A stretch of DNA of 64,000 bases from Trichomonas vaginalis G3 (GCF_026262505.1 NC_067207.1:17762082-17826081); one strand, 5' to 3'; counted from the stretch's first letter, positions 19,989 to 31,171 are shown. Numbers and translations are program-made. Notes: generated by a model from the sequence alone, not told the origin.

Positions 19989-20657
19989 TTATTCTACAAG
20001 TGATAATATAAATACTCGTATGCTAAATAAGTAACGATATGAAAAATTAGCATTGCATGATTTATGGGGAGAAATAGGAAAATTCGATACTAATTTCACA
20101 GAATGATTGCAAAAAGTTGATTTGGCATAGTTGGGAAGCACAAAAATAGTGAGATTATGTTCATAACTACTAAGATCTGACATGCAATCAATTCCAATTC
20201 CTCCAAAATATATTTTTTCGAGTTTGGGTGTGTATTTTAAAAGCGATTGTGTAATATTGCTTAAAAACTGAGGAAAATGCAGTTCTTTGATTGAAGAGTT
20301 GACTCCGAAACCATTATCAATTCTTGTTAATAGTGATTCGGTATCAAACTCTAACTTTTTAAGATTTGAACACCAATCTAAACTCCTGTATTGAATTTCT
20401 TCAACAAATTTTCCAATTTTAATTGTAATTATTCCTGAATTTCGAAAAGCACAAACTCCAATCCTTTTAACTAAGTAATATTTGCTATTATAGTATAGTG
20501 AAGATGGGACTTCAGCATGTATAAAAGTATTTTGCTTGTTTATGAAAGCATTGCAATCTTGCGAGAAATCTTCAACATGAGTATTGTTAATTGTACCAAT
20601 GACTGCTTCATTACTCGAAATTAAATAATTAAATAGTCCAATACGTACTTTAGTCAA
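19989..20657 (-). pseudogene. BspA-like leucine-rich repeat protein fragment
   Basis: The frame encodes about 222 residues with the TpLRR/BspA pattern: PSSLYYNSKYYLVKRIG, then repeats such as IKELHFPQFLSNI and LEKIYFGGIGIDCM, at roughly 23-residue spacing. BspA-like proteins are a very large surface-protein family in trichomonads and usually run to several hundred residues. There is no ATG at the front; an in-frame stop lies just upstream, and the end lacks the usual repeats or membrane anchor. I read it as a truncated host gene copy. It faces away from the PI3-kinase gene. Confidence 0.75.
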
Positions 20658-21289
20658 ATTTGACTATTTACCTTCAATAGAAATGAGATTTTTAAAAAAT
20701 ATTATGTCTTGTTCAATCAAGTCTACCACCAAATTTTCAAGTGCATAGCGCAGAAGTAAACTTATATTCTTGAAAAACCATTTGTCTTATATATTGACAT
20801 TTTCAGATTCGTTGAATCAGAGTGAATAGAATTGGAATATTTCTCAACTGTTTGACTTGAATAAAACAAATATAATTTATCTTTTGCTCCGAAGCCTAAT
20901 AAAGTCATAAATGAATCCAACCATTAAATCAAATAGGGAATCATTAACCAAAATTTAAAACACGCCTAACGAAAACGTATATCATATTCAATGCCAAAAT
21001 TCTGGAAACGATGGTTTGCAGATCCTTGAAAGGTTATAAAAAAGTGGAACGTTGAACGAACATATTTGGTCGCTCATTTTTTCTGTTATATAAATATGTT
21101 CTGTTTTAGTAATTCTAATAAAAAATTTTGTGAAAACCCTCCAATTTTGAAATTGGTGGATTTGACAATCCTTTTAATTTAAATTCTATAAATCTTATTA
21201 GCCGTAATGTAAATTGCCTATCTTCTTTATCTCAGATTTGACGATCGCTTTCAATTATTCAAATTTTCTTTTGAATTTTAGCTTCAAAT
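20658..21289. other. Intergenic region between BspA-like fragment and PI3-kinase
   Basis: AT-rich and without an open gene. It should hold the PI3-kinase promoter. The sequence just before the ATG is TTTTAGCTTCAAAT, but it does not match the trichomonad initiator closely enough to call one. A TTGATTC/GAATCAG type short inverted repeat near 20,800 is the only structure seen. Confidence 0.5.
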
Positions 21290-24200
21290 ATGTCGCATCG
21301 CATTGATTTAGTTTTACCCAGTGGACAAACATTTTTTATACCGCTCGATCAAGATCTCAAAGGATCGGACGTACTAGACTTTATCCGCAATTTCAACCCT
21401 GAAAACTACGTAATTTGTCGCAATTCTTTGACACAAAATCTTTATGATGTGTTATACTCGACTAATTTGGAAAAAATCCCACAATCAGATTGTATCAAAG
21501 ATAATTTTGAAGAGACCTTGCTCGTTAAAATCTTTCAATCTGATAGAAATGTCACATCTAAACAGCAAAGAATGCCATTATTTGTTTTTAATGCTGAAGA
21601 GTTCGTTGAACACAATTCTATTTTAGCGGAGAACATACCATTGCCCAATTTTACTCGAAAGCATCCTAAAATTACTCTTGTTGTTCAATTACCGACAAAT
21701 TTAGTGATTGAATGTGAAGCCAAATTATCGAAAACGATCAGTTCAATCCAAAAATCTATATATGAGCAAATGGTTTCGCTTTACGGAGAGACAAATGTTC
21801 GTTCAATTAAGCAATACAGATTTGGTACTATGAAAGGCGAATACCCGTCGAAGAAATTGAAATTATCCGAGTCACCGGAGATAATGAACGCTCTGAAACT
21901 TCAGCAACAGGATTATTCGAATCCGCAATTCATTATTATTCAAGTAAATACAGAAACAGAGTTTGTAAAGACCGCTAAGACATATACGAATGACCTAGAA
22001 CTCAAACCGATTATCGCTACCCCTGAAGTTTTGTCATTTAATTCGACTTACTCGGAATTGAGGCAAAATGCCGAGACAGCTAGGACAGAAAGGCTTGAAG
22101 CAGATCCGTTACTCGCAAGAATGCGTCTAAATTCGAACGAACCTCCTTTAATAACTTGCAGAAAGAAAAATATCCCAATCAAAGTCGACATGCGCGCAGT
22201 AGCATTATCAGATGAAAACACAGCGACATCTCTCGCGATTCAATTCGATACTACAGCACAACAAGCCATTCGAACTTTATTTACAAAAATGGTCGAGCAC
22301 CAAGGTGTTTCTACCGACCTAAATCCCGATAATTACGCACTTATTTTACAAGGCACAGACGAAGTCGTTGCCGGTGACTTTGCGATCCAAAATTTCGTAT
22401 GTGTCAGGCAATTTCTTCTTTCTGTGACTCCGTTCATGAATTTCCTTCTTGTCGACAAGAACAAACTCATTTCCCAGATCAGAGAGAAAGAATTAAGCTA
22501 CACAGCCCTTCCTGAAGTAACTGATGAACAGAAATACAAACCGATCATTTACAACGACACTTCCAAGCCCGGTATTGACATCATGGGTGGATTTCCACAT
22601 TTCTACGCCAAAGAGAACTTCTCAATTATCATTGGCGGATGTTTCAATATTCCAAGCGATCTCGAAGCGAACAACTACATTGTCAGAGTTGTTATTTTGC
22701 ATGGCAGTAATGAGATCTCCGCTCCAATGATGACTAGACCTTCTTTAGGCTGTTCTTCCGTTGCATGGAATGAAGCATTAAACATTTCCATCCAAATCAT
22801 GCAACTACCACGTGCAGCACGTGTAGCCATCACTCTCTTCAACTACGACAAGATCGGTACAAACAAAGCTCCAATAGCTACATGCAATGTCCCTGTTTTC
22901 AATTTCGACGGATGGTTCAATTCCGGAGTTAAATTCTGGTCGATGTGGAATGGAAAAGACACTGATCCTTTGTTGACAACATGTCAATGCGAAGAAGAAT
23001 CTGCTGTCAGAGTTCTTTTCACCATTCCTCAATACAGATATCCAATTGCACATGTACAACAAGAGATCATGCATCAAAGAGTTGTTTCTACTTCGCAAAG
23101 AGTTTCTTCACAAACGAAAATCATCGTTGAAGAGATGCGTAAAAAGAATTTCGATTTACTGAAGAAACCAACAGATGAAGCCAGAGCAAACTTATATAGA
23201 TATCGATATGATTTCATTGATATTCCTAGTATGTTACCTTTAGTTCTTTCTTCAATTGATTACACAGTAACAACACAAGTGAATGAAATCCCTGCTTTGT
23301 TACAAAGATGGCAAAGACCTCCTCCTACAATTGCTTTGAGTCTCTTGGATTCACAGTACGCTGATCATAGAGTTAGAGAATTCGCTGTTCGTTGTTTGGA
23401 ATCATTAAGTGATGATGAAATCATGTTGTATATGTTACAATTGATACAAGCTTTGAAATACGAAATGTATGATGATTCTCCACTTTGTAGATTCTTGTTT
23501 AGAAGAGGTTTGAATGAGCCAAAGTTCTTGGGACATCAATTGTTCTGGCAGTTGATTTCTGAAGCTCATATCTCTCATATTCGCAGAAGATTCTCCAGTT
23601 TCGTCGTCAATTTCTTATACGGATCAGGAATTTACAGAGATGAACTGTTGAAAGGTTACAAATTCACTCAAGAATTAGTGAGATTGAACCATTCTTTGTG
23701 CAAATTATCTCACGCAGAAGCAACAGAACCTTTCAGAGAAGCACTCAAGAAAATTGACCTTCCAAACGAGTTCCATCTGCCTATGGATCCAAGATTGGTC
23801 GTTGATTCATTCATCGTTGAAAAATGTAAAGTTATGAATTCAAAGAAAAAACCGTTTTGGCTTACATTTCATAATGCAGCACCATTTTCAACGGAACCAA
23901 TTCGTGTTTTGTTCAAAGTCGGTGATGACTTGAGACAAGACCAATTAACTCTACAAATCATGAGAGTTATGGAACATTTATGGAGAAAGGAAGGAATTGA
24001 TTTACACATGAGATGTTATGCGGTTTTGCCAACAGGTTTCAATCAAGGATTCATCGAAGTTGTTCCAAATACTATCACTGAACAAGCACTACAACAAGAG
24101 AGAGGAACATTCAGTGGTATTTGGGATTCTTCAACAATTTCTGATTATCTTTGCAAAGTAAACCAAACGGAACAAAACCAACAAGTCGCAAGAAGCAATT

Positions 24201-24694
24201 TCATGTATTCTTCTGCCGGTTACGCTGTTGCAACATGCGTTTTAGGTATCGCTGATAGACATCCAGGAAATATTTTGTTACAAAATGATGGCCACTTTTT
24301 ACATATTGATTTTGGTCACTTTTTGGGCAATTTCAAGACAAAATTAGGATACCAACGAGAAAATGCACCATTCCATTTCTCTCCTGCATGTGCAAATGTT
24401 CTTGGTGATGTTGATGGAGAGATGTTCAAGCAATTTAGAGTTCTTTGCGGTCAGGCTTTCAACATTTTGAGGCATAACTCTAAATTACTTGTTACTTTGC
24501 TGATGTTGATGTTGGGAACAGGAATCCCTGAATTACAAAAGGCAGAAGATATCAGATACATGACTGACATGTTGATGCTCAACAAAACTGATTCGGAAGC
24601 AAAGATTGAGTTCGACAAACTCACAAATAAGTCTCTCGAATCAACAAGGACTAAGCTTAATAACTTATTCCATAATATTGCTGTTTCAGATTAA
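21290..24694 (+). CDS. Class I-like phosphatidylinositol 3-kinase catalytic subunit
   Basis: The intact, intron-free 1134-residue protein should phosphorylate the 3-position of phosphoinositides at membranes. The N-terminal 90 residues resemble an adaptor-binding domain. A Ras-binding-like domain lies at about 293-387, a C2 domain at about 440-583, the helical PIK domain at about 633-823 and the lipid kinase at about 850-1130. Catalytic marks are the ATP-site lysine in VLFKVGDDLRQD (about 875), ADRHPGN (about 990) and DFGHFLG (about 1005). The activation loop FKTKLGYQRENAPF resembles class I p110 enzymes. Length is normal for p110. A second ubiquitin-like segment at about 125-170 precedes the Ras-binding region. 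This is the best-preserved host gene here. Confidence 0.95.
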   Translation: MSHRIDLVLPSGQTFFIPLDQDLKGSDVLDFIRNFNPENYVICRNSLTQNLYDVLYSTNLEKIPQSDCIKDNFEETLLVKIFQSDRNVTSKQQRMPLFVFNAEEFVEHNSILAENIPLPNFTRKHPKITLVVQLPTNLVIECEAKLSKTISSIQKSIYEQMVSLYGETNVRSIKQYRFGTMKGEYPSKKLKLSESPEIMNALKLQQQDYSNPQFIIIQVNTETEFVKTAKTYTNDLELKPIIATPEVLSFNSTYSELRQNAETARTERLEADPLLARMRLNSNEPPLITCRKKNIPIKVDMRAVALSDENTATSLAIQFDTTAQQAIRTLFTKMVEHQGVSTDLNPDNYALILQGTDEVVAGDFAIQNFVCVRQFLLSVTPFMNFLLVDKNKLISQIREKELSYTALPEVTDEQKYKPIIYNDTSKPGIDIMGGFPHFYAKENFSIIIGGCFNIPSDLEANNYIVRVVILHGSNEISAPMMTRPSLGCSSVAWNEALNISIQIMQLPRAARVAITLFNYDKIGTNKAPIATCNVPVFNFDGWFNSGVKFWSMWNGKDTDPLLTTCQCEEESAVRVLFTIPQYRYPIAHVQQEIMHQRVVSTSQRVSSQTKIIVEEMRKKNFDLLKKPTDEARANLYRYRYDFIDIPSMLPLVLSSIDYTVTTQVNEIPALLQRWQRPPPTIALSLLDSQYADHRVREFAVRCLESLSDDEIMLYMLQLIQALKYEMYDDSPLCRFLFRRGLNEPKFLGHQLFWQLISEAHISHIRRRFSSFVVNFLYGSGIYRDELLKGYKFTQELVRLNHSLCKLSHAEATEPFREALKKIDLPNEFHLPMDPRLVVDSFIVEKCKVMNSKKKPFWLTFHNAAPFSTEPIRVLFKVGDDLRQDQLTLQIMRVMEHLWRKEGIDLHMRCYAVLPTGFNQGFIEVVPNTITEQALQQERGTFSGIWDSSTISDYLCKVNQTEQNQQVARSNFMYSSAGYAVATCVLGIADRHPGNILLQNDGHFLHIDFGHFLGNFKTKLGYQRENAPFHFSPACANVLGDVDGEMFKQFRVLCGQAFNILRHNSKLLVTLLMLMLGTGIPELQKAEDIRYMTDMLMLNKTDSEAKIEFDKLTNKSLESTRTKLNNLFHNIAVSD

Positions 24695-25358
24695 TTATAT
24701 ATTTATAAATTTTCACCAAAATATAAAGCATTTACTTATTTATTTATTTAATCTCATTCTTCGCCTGCAAACATTTCAATTCCCTCAAATTTTGAGAGAT
24801 TGACGCGTAGAATGATTTTTAGAATTTTTAATTATCTTAAAATATTTACTTTTCAATTCAGTATGGTTTCAATTTTATTATTATCATTGAAGAAATAATA
24901 ATTATCTAAAATTGTTTTGTTTGGATGATCATTCGAAGTTCCTATAAAATTTAGATATTTCATCTATCATTTTCGTTCGCTCTTTTCAATTTTTATGACA
25001 ATTTCATTAATATAACGAAGACAATCATATATCTCATATGTACATTTTCGAATCACTCTTTACTAACAAACTTAATTTTCTCATATAAAGGAATAAGTGA
25101 CTAAATACTAAAAAAAAATCTTTACTTTTTTAGCAAAACATGTTAACATCGGCCAAGATGATGTGTTTCTATTGATGCAAGACTACTTCCAACTATTTTC
25201 AAATAATTGTCGTTACCAATATTAGCAGTTCTTCCGTCGGCAAGTTTTACTGTGCCAAAAGATCATATATTGTATTCCGCGCTTTCAAAAAGTTAAATTG
25301 GATCTAACCGCATTCAAAAAAAGTTTACACTTATCAAATTCAAATTTCATATTGATAT
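24695..25358. other. Non-coding region downstream of PI3-kinase
   Basis: AT-rich 3' flank with no supportable gene. It ends in the ATAT target duplication of the foldback element. Confidence 0.6.
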
Positions 25359-26610
25359 TGTTGTAAACAGAAATTCATCAAAAGTGACACCTCAGAAAAG
25401 CTAAAATATTGAATTTTTGGAACTTTTGATAGAGCACGTTTTTAAATATTAATTAAAGTAAATGTATATTTTGTAAAGATTCTTTTTAATAAAAAAATAA
25501 AATTTTGAAGAAGAACACAAAATCTTCTGAAAAATAATATCACATAAACTCATATTATTTTCTAATATATAACTATTTTATATAAAAATCAAATTCAATG
25601 ATCTTAAAAGCGAAGGATAAACCTCAAAATTTACGAATATAATGAGTGGGAATATAATGCTTATCTATCATAAAACCATATGAAATATCAATTTTTGCTT
25701 TACGCCTAATTTTTGACGACAATTAGCAAAAAAATGTTAAATGTTAACACTCAGTCCATTTGAATATGAAAAATAAAATTGACTTTGATTAAATGTTTTT
25801 ATTTATCATGCAATTCTTCTTGCGACCAAAGATTTGAATAAAAGTTCAAAAAATAAGATAGCTTTAAAAATAATATACGGTAGTGTTTACTAATAGATGA
25901 ATAGTATATAAATTCTATTAAAATGGATTTGATCCAAAAAATATAAAATCAAAAATAATTGTTATAATTTAAATGAAGAAGTAATTTAAAACGATTTTAT
26001 TTATGATCAAATTTATATATTTTTTTGGATCAAATCCATTTTAATAGAATTTATATACTATTCATCTATTAGTAAACACTACCGTATATTATTTTTTAAG
26101 CTATCTTATTTTTGAACTTTTATTCAAATCTTTGGTCGCAAGAAGAATTGCATGATAAATAAAAACATTTAATCAAAGTCAATTTTATTTTTCATATTCA
26201 AATGGACTGAGTGTTAACATTTAACATTTTTTGCTAATTGTCGTCAAAAATTAGGCGTAAAGCAAAAATTGATATTTCATATGGTTTTATGATAGATAAG
26301 CATTATATTCCCACTCATTATATTCGTAAATTTTGAGGTTTATCCTTCGCTTTTAAGATCATTGAATTTGATTTTTATATAAAATAGTTATATATTAGAA
26401 AATAATATGAGTTTATGTGATATTATTTTTCAGAAGATTTCATTCTATATGCCTATGAAAAGTACTCTCAAAACTAACTTTTCCTAATTATAATTAAATC
26501 TAGAATATTGTATTATGCTTAGTATTATTTCATTTTTCTCATTCAATTTAGAATTTACAAATGTCAAAAAATTGAGAGCTGTCACTTTTGATGAATTTCT
26601 GTTTATTACA
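25359..26610. mobile_element. 1.25-kb foldback element, copy 1 (Ginger-like ends)
   Basis: The element starts TGTTGTAAACAG, ends CTGTTTATTACA and is flanked by a 4-bp duplication ATAT (25,355-25,358 and 26,611-26,614). Inside, inverted arms of about 450 bp (about 25,525-25,944 and 26,015-26,438) surround a spacer of about 70 bp. The outer flanks are not inverted copies of each other. It has no coding capacity. The second copy is at 58,431-59,680. TGTNR ends with 4-bp duplications are known for Ginger transposons, so mobilisation by a retroviral-type integrase is my inference. Confidence 0.88.
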
Positions 26611-26825
26611 ATATATCATGTTAGTTGAGTATATATATATATAATGATATCTCTCTCAAATTGTTTCCGATTGTATTGATCAGACTGTCATTTATTACGG
26701 ATAATTCTTTTAACTACCCTATCCTATGTGTTTTTTATATAATCGGAATTGTCAACTAAAGTAAAAACTGTCATATTATTCTATGCATTATTTGAATTTT
26801 CTAAAGACAGAATATTTTAGAAAAA

Positions 26826-27722
26826 ATGGACGAATCGATGCTTTTTAACTATACTTTATTTAATCAATCACTAAAATGCACTTACGTTAATAAAGATTAC
26901 TGCGACAATCCGTTTATATACTCAGACTTATATATCAGACTTATTATTTTCATCCCATTTATGTTTTTTGTTGCAGATTGCTTTAGAACTCAAAAACTAA
27001 CATTAAATCCTGACAGTTTATGCGGAGTTAGTATATGTATATCACTGACAGCCTTTAAATTGTCAACGAGTTTCCAAGATAATGTTTTTAATTACAACTA
27101 TCATGAGGATGATGGATATGATATATATTGGAAGATAAACAAATTACTCCAAATAGCATCTTATATAGCAATGTATGACTATTTTTCACGTTGTTTCAAT
27201 ATTTTTTATTTAATTGGTGTTCGATTCTCAAAAATATTCAAATATTTATACACCGCATTCAAGTATTCGTTTTTGTTGTTAGTCCCAGTGATTTATTTTC
27301 CAAATTCCAACAAAATATTTAAAACCATTTATGTACATTATTATGACATTGTCAGCTACATATTTTGTAGCTTTGCCTTTAGTACATATTCTGTTTGCTA
27401 TTGTTTGCTTCTTCCAAAAGTTCAGGCAGTAATTCCAAAATCAATTGTTAAGCCATTAAAAATAACTGCATTTGTCATTTGTCTTGGCTACATTATTGAC
27501 ATCTTATCATGGATTATTGTTTCTTCTACATGGTATTTATCGAAACCAGGAAAATATTTACACATTCTAACAGAGATTTTACTTTTACTCCCTATTTTCT
27601 TAGAAAATCTTCCCTTGTTAGTTATTATTTCCCTGCTTAATCATAAAAGTACATATGAAGAACAAATTTCTGATAGTTCTTCTCAGAGAAGTTGTGATAT
27701 ATCACTTGTTAAAGTTTTGTAG
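26826..27722 (+). CDS. Multi-pass membrane protein, 298 residues, family unknown
   Basis: An intact frame rich in aromatic and aliphatic residues. About seven hydrophobic segments can be seen, including IIFIPFMFFV (about 38), FLLLVPVIYF (about 150), FAFSTYSVCYCLLL (about 183), AFVICLGYIIDILSWIIV (about 215) and ILLLLPIFLENLPLLVIISLL (about 250). The short N terminus has possible glycosylation sites (NYT, NQS) and the C-terminal tail is serine-rich and polar. This suggests an integral membrane receptor or transporter with an outside N terminus, but I recognise no family motif. The gene starts 216 bases after the foldback element. Confidence 0.6.
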   Translation: MDESMLFNYTLFNQSLKCTYVNKDYCDNPFIYSDLYIRLIIFIPFMFFVADCFRTQKLTLNPDSLCGVSICISLTAFKLSTSFQDNVFNYNYHEDDGYDIYWKINKLLQIASYIAMYDYFSRCFNIFYLIGVRFSKIFKYLYTAFKYSFLLLVPVIYFPNSNKIFKTIYVHYYDIVSYIFCSFAFSTYSVCYCLLLPKVQAVIPKSIVKPLKITAFVICLGYIIDILSWIIVSSTWYLSKPGKYLHILTEILLLLPIFLENLPLLVIISLLNHKSTYEEQISDSSSQRSCDISLVKVL

Positions 27723-28137
27723 ATTTGTATTCAATTTGTTTTGTCTTATTTGCTGAAAAAATGATAGAATTCATTATTCGATTTTTTGAAAATCTCTTAA
27801 GTATTAATAGCTAAAATAATGATGACATTAAAAGATTTGTTTTTTAAATCAATATCAAAATATTTAAGAAATCTAATGTTTTATCATTTCAAACAAACAA
27901 TTTACATAATAAAACATATTTCAAACAATTAATTCAGCTTATATAGTTTAGGAATTATGTGCATTGATCTATAAAAGCCGAATTTTTTCTGGATAATTTC
28001 CTAAATTTCGTTAAATTACTTTATATTTTCAATGACCCAAGTTAGGGATGTAGACTATCTTTCGTATATTCCTAACGATCAGTCTTAATATTGTATACAT
28101 TCCAATGAAAATTTGATTTTGATTTTTTTTCTTAAAA
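27723..28137. other. Convergent intergenic region
   Basis: AT-rich 3' flanks of the membrane protein and the phosphoesterase, which face each other. No gene or repeat seen. Confidence 0.6.
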
Positions 28138-28821
28138 TTATCGAAGAAGAACTTTTTCTGACAATTTAGCTTTTGAATCAATAATTTCTAATATAGAGTA
28201 TCCGTAGCTGTTGTTTTCTGGAGAATATTGTCCAATGCAAGCAATTCGAACATCTCGAGAGAGCAAACTTGTATGAGCATGACCACATATAAGCCAATCT
28301 TCCTTTTGAATCTTTTCAACGCCACTTTTGATCCATTCAAAAAATGAAAATGCGTGTTTATCTCTAACTCTGAAGTTATTGCATAAGTCATGAGCAAAGT
28401 AAATATTTAATGGATGTGAAATGCCTTCTTGTGGAAGAGATAATCTCATACAAAGATCACGAACTAAAGTAACCCCAGGAATTGATGAATTTTCTTCTAC
28501 ATAGTATCTATCATGGTTACCACCAATAATAAAAACGGAAATTTTCAATTGCTGGAAGCGCTGCATTAATTGAAAAAGAACTCTTGAGCCTTGAACCCAA
28601 TTTCCGTTGATTAAATCTCCTAAAATGAAAAGATCTGTGGGATTTTCTTTGTTAATTAAACTTTGAAGTTCGGTTAAGAATAATTGAGGATTATTGAAGA
28701 TATGGCAGTCGGAAATCAATAATATTCGATGGTTTACGGTTAAATCGATGTTTAAATCATATATGGTGACGCTTGTGTTCTCAAGTGGAACCCCAAAAAG
28801 GTCCCCGTATGACTGCGTCAT
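28138..28821 (-). CDS. Calcineurin-like metallophosphoesterase, 227 residues
   Basis: The protein has the two-metal phosphoesterase motif set in order: SDCH (D-x-H, about residue 38), GDLIN (about 67), GGNHDR (about 98), a histidine in YFAHDL (about 142) and CGHAH (about 185). The compact single-domain size is like YfcE or LpxH-type enzymes, and no signal peptide or membrane segment is seen. The substrate cannot be told from sequence. I chose the ATG of MTQSYGDLF; the open frame begins two codons earlier with a GTG that is part of the AAAAGTGACA motif touching the ATG. Intact host gene. Confidence 0.88.
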   Translation of the reverse strand: MTQSYGDLFGVPLENTSVTIYDLNIDLTVNHRILLISDCHIFNNPQLFLTELQSLINKENPTDLFILGDLINGNWVQGSRVLFQLMQRFQQLKISVFIIGGNHDRYYVEENSSIPGVTLVRDLCMRLSLPQEGISHPLNIYFAHDLCNNFRVRDKHAFSFFEWIKSGVEKIQKEDWLICGHAHTSLLSRDVRIACIGQYSPENNSYGYSILEIIDSKAKLSEKVLLR

Positions 28822-28831
28822 TGTCACTTTT
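28822..28831 (-). promoter_or_regulatory. AAAAGTGACA motif abutting phosphoesterase start
   Basis: On the minus strand the sequence reads CAAAAGTGACA and then the ATG. The same word lies close to starts in Polinton B and the pogo-like element and in several TIRs, so it may be a core promoter or initiator element. Position this close to the ATG fits the very short leaders known in trichomonads. Role inferred. Confidence 0.4.
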
Positions 28832-29780
28832 GAAAGAGTTCAAATTTAAAATTGCCTATCTTTGATGCATTTCACTGTGCATCAGATAGAAGGAATATGA
28901 CTTATAAGAACACTTGCAGCATCTTGTCAGCCAAAGTTGTGCATATTAGAATATTTTGATCCAAAGCTTTTTATAAGATGTAGAGGCCTCGGAAGGACTT
29001 TGTCTTAAATTACTCTTCCAACTACTTCCTAGTCACCAAGGAGTGAGAGATTTTAATTAATCGAATACGGATTAGTTTGTCTGAAATCTTTTATTTGCTG
29101 AGGGGCCTTGGAAGAACTATATTATCATGTATAGTAATTGTGGTCTACTGGCTTTTTTTCAGGTCAGAAAATGTAAATTTACTCTAATAGGGCATAAATC
29201 TTCTGATATCTTTCATAAGAAAATTCAGCAGAACTTTGCTCTAAGATAATGTACATGTAATTATAAGCCCAAATGTCTGACACTTGTATAGAGTGGAATA
29301 TGCGCCGACATATATTATATAATAACATGTAGTTGATAATTATGAAAAAATAGAATTTGATGCGAATGATATTGAAAGTTGTTTTGTAATTTGATATTTT
29401 TCTTATATGTGTTAATTAGTAAATGGCTTGTTTGTTGTGATCGTACTGTGAAAAATGAAAGGTATTTTAAATTAAAAAAAATGAGATTTTGAGATATCTC
29501 TAGAATTAAGAATTTATTATGTATTTGACTTTTATATAACTATGTGTAAAGGATCTCGATGTCTATATGCTTTAAATAAAATTAAATAAAATGAGATAAA
29601 AAATTAAAATGGACAAGAAGATATATGGAAATGTAATTTGTATTGTATTGGTTGTTGGCAAATGATTTTAATACAGATTTAAGGATTTGGAATGGATTTG
29701 AAATTAAATGATTTTTATTCAAGGAATAATAAGATTTTGAACTGGTTTTTATTTTGAGAATGTAAACTCCTTCCATAAGA
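28832..29780. other. Non-coding AT-rich stretch
   Basis: No gene supported. The short frame in the 29.6-29.8 kb region has no sign of coding and runs into the tandem array. Confidence 0.6.
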
Positions 29781-30116
29781 TATGTATTAGAAAGATCAAT
29801 TTTAAACTTTTTGAAAGAATTGTTTTTTTGTTGAGTGATTTTCTCTCATTTGATAATATTTTTAAGTTGGCGTATCTTACGCCCTTCCAAAAATATGTAT
29901 TAGAAAGATCAATTTTAAACTTTTTGAAAGAATTGTTTTTTTGTTGAGTGATTTTCTCTCATTTGATAATATTTTAAGTTGGCGTATCTTACGCCCTTCC
30001 AAAAATATGTATTAGAAAGATCAATTTTAAACTTTTTGAAAGAATTGTTTTTTTGTTGAGCGATTTTCTCATATTTAATAATATATTTAAGTTGGCGTAT
30101 CTTACGCCCTTCCAAA
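29781..30116. repeat. Tandem repeat, 112-113-bp period, three copies
   Basis: Units start at 29,781, 29,894 and 30,006 with TATGTATTAGAAAGATCAAT and end with AAGTTGGCGTATCTTACGCC before CTTCC. Each holds a small inverted pair GGCGTA/TACGCC. Similar in size to the 120-121-bp arrays at 17.7 and 18.9 kb but unrelated in sequence. Confidence 0.93.
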
Positions 30117-30570
30117 TATTTCTTAAAAATTTAAATTTGTCTCATCTCCTACTCTTAATTTAAAAAAATTTCAAAATCCATAATAGTAAACATTTCTTAT
30201 TTTTATTTAAATCTGAAAAAAATAAATTTAAACAATTTCTCGACACACGACGGTTTCGGCGGTTTTCAGAATGGTTGACAACTGAATTCATCAGGATAAT
30301 GTCGGTTGGGGTGCCCTTCTTGGCCTCCTGAGTACTCACCAAGATACCCCCAGCTCCCGCAAAACACCTCCCATAGGTGAGCATTAACTGATGAAGTTAT
30401 TGACAACTTTATCTGATTTTTTTCTTTGTTTTTTTGTTAAGATTTCTTAACCAAAGACTCGAAAACAAAACTTCGCTTCAAGTTGCTGTCTTCCCAGTTA
30501 CTCTGTCGCAATCTTTTGTCTGATTGCGTGCAAAGTTCTGCTCCATGAATTATCAAATATGTGCCATTTC
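30117..30570. other. Non-coding region with a GC-richer patch
   Basis: Bases 30,240-30,385 are noticeably GC-richer than their surroundings (for example TGGGGTGCCCTTCTTGGCC). No coding frame, tRNA or known RNA can be supported. From about 30,490 hairpin-type sequence begins (GCAATC/GATTGC pairs). Confidence 0.4.
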
Positions 30571-30769
30571 AGGAGAGATAACAAGCTCATACCTCCTGGA
30601 ATGGCGGATTGTTCAACAATCTTCTTCTGATTGCAGAACTTTCAACCGACAAGAGGTGCATATGCACATCTTTTAGGTTGCAATCTGTGATCCCAGGAGA
30701 CATAACAAGCTCATGCCTCCTGGAATGGCGGATTGTTCAACAATCTTCTTCTGATTGCAGAACTTTCAA
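30571..30769. repeat. Direct repeat pair with hairpins, 124-bp spacing (degraded hairpin array)
   Basis: Two copies of a 75-bp sequence at 30,571-30,645 and 30,695-30,769. Each folds into an AGGAG...CTCCT hairpin and a GATTGTTCAACAATC hairpin, with a GAGGTGCATATGCAC hairpin between copies. The 124-bp spacing is half of the 248-250-bp period of the four-hairpin modules, so this may be a decayed relative. Confidence 0.6.
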
Positions 30770-31130
30770 ACGACCTCACGAAGAAATTCTAATCGATATC
30801 CTTTTCTATTGACTTATATTTGTGAATCATGACGTTAAAATCTTACGTTAAAATTCTGTACTTTATAAATCAGTTCAGTTCTGCTTAAAGCATATTAATA
30901 AAGTTGTTCTTCAGATTAATGTTAGTAAGCCGGCGCTAGCAAATAATCTTTGCATCTTTATTATGCTTATTAGTATGAAAGATTTAACATATAATTCGCC
31001 AAAGTTTAAAGCCTTATGACGAAACTTACCAAAAACATCTTCTTCCAGCAAGATCCGCCTATACTCCCACATTTGTCTCTACAGCTCTCACTTTGTCAGA
31101 TTGTCAAAAGAATAAAAAAAAATTATATCA

Positions 31131-31171
31131 TACCGAAATGCATCACTAGCAAAAGTGACATTTGGCGCCAA
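31131..31171. repeat. Solo terminal repeat of the pogo-like element family
   Basis: The sequence reads TACCGAAATGCATCACTAG, then CAAAAGTGACATTTGGCGCC. It matches the reverse complement of the left TIR of the transposon at 56,633-58,414, lacking the middle part. No partner TIR or transposase is nearby, so it is a remnant or the end of a related short element. Bases 30,800-31,130 and 31,172-31,288 show nothing else. Confidence 0.6.

Noticed and set aside
28188-28397. Second frame overlapping the phosphoesterase
   Set aside because: The overlapping frame carries all metal-binding motifs; this one has none.
29582-30384. Short minus-strand frames in and around the 112-bp tandem array
   Set aside because: Low-complexity translations that start and stop within repeats; no coding signal.
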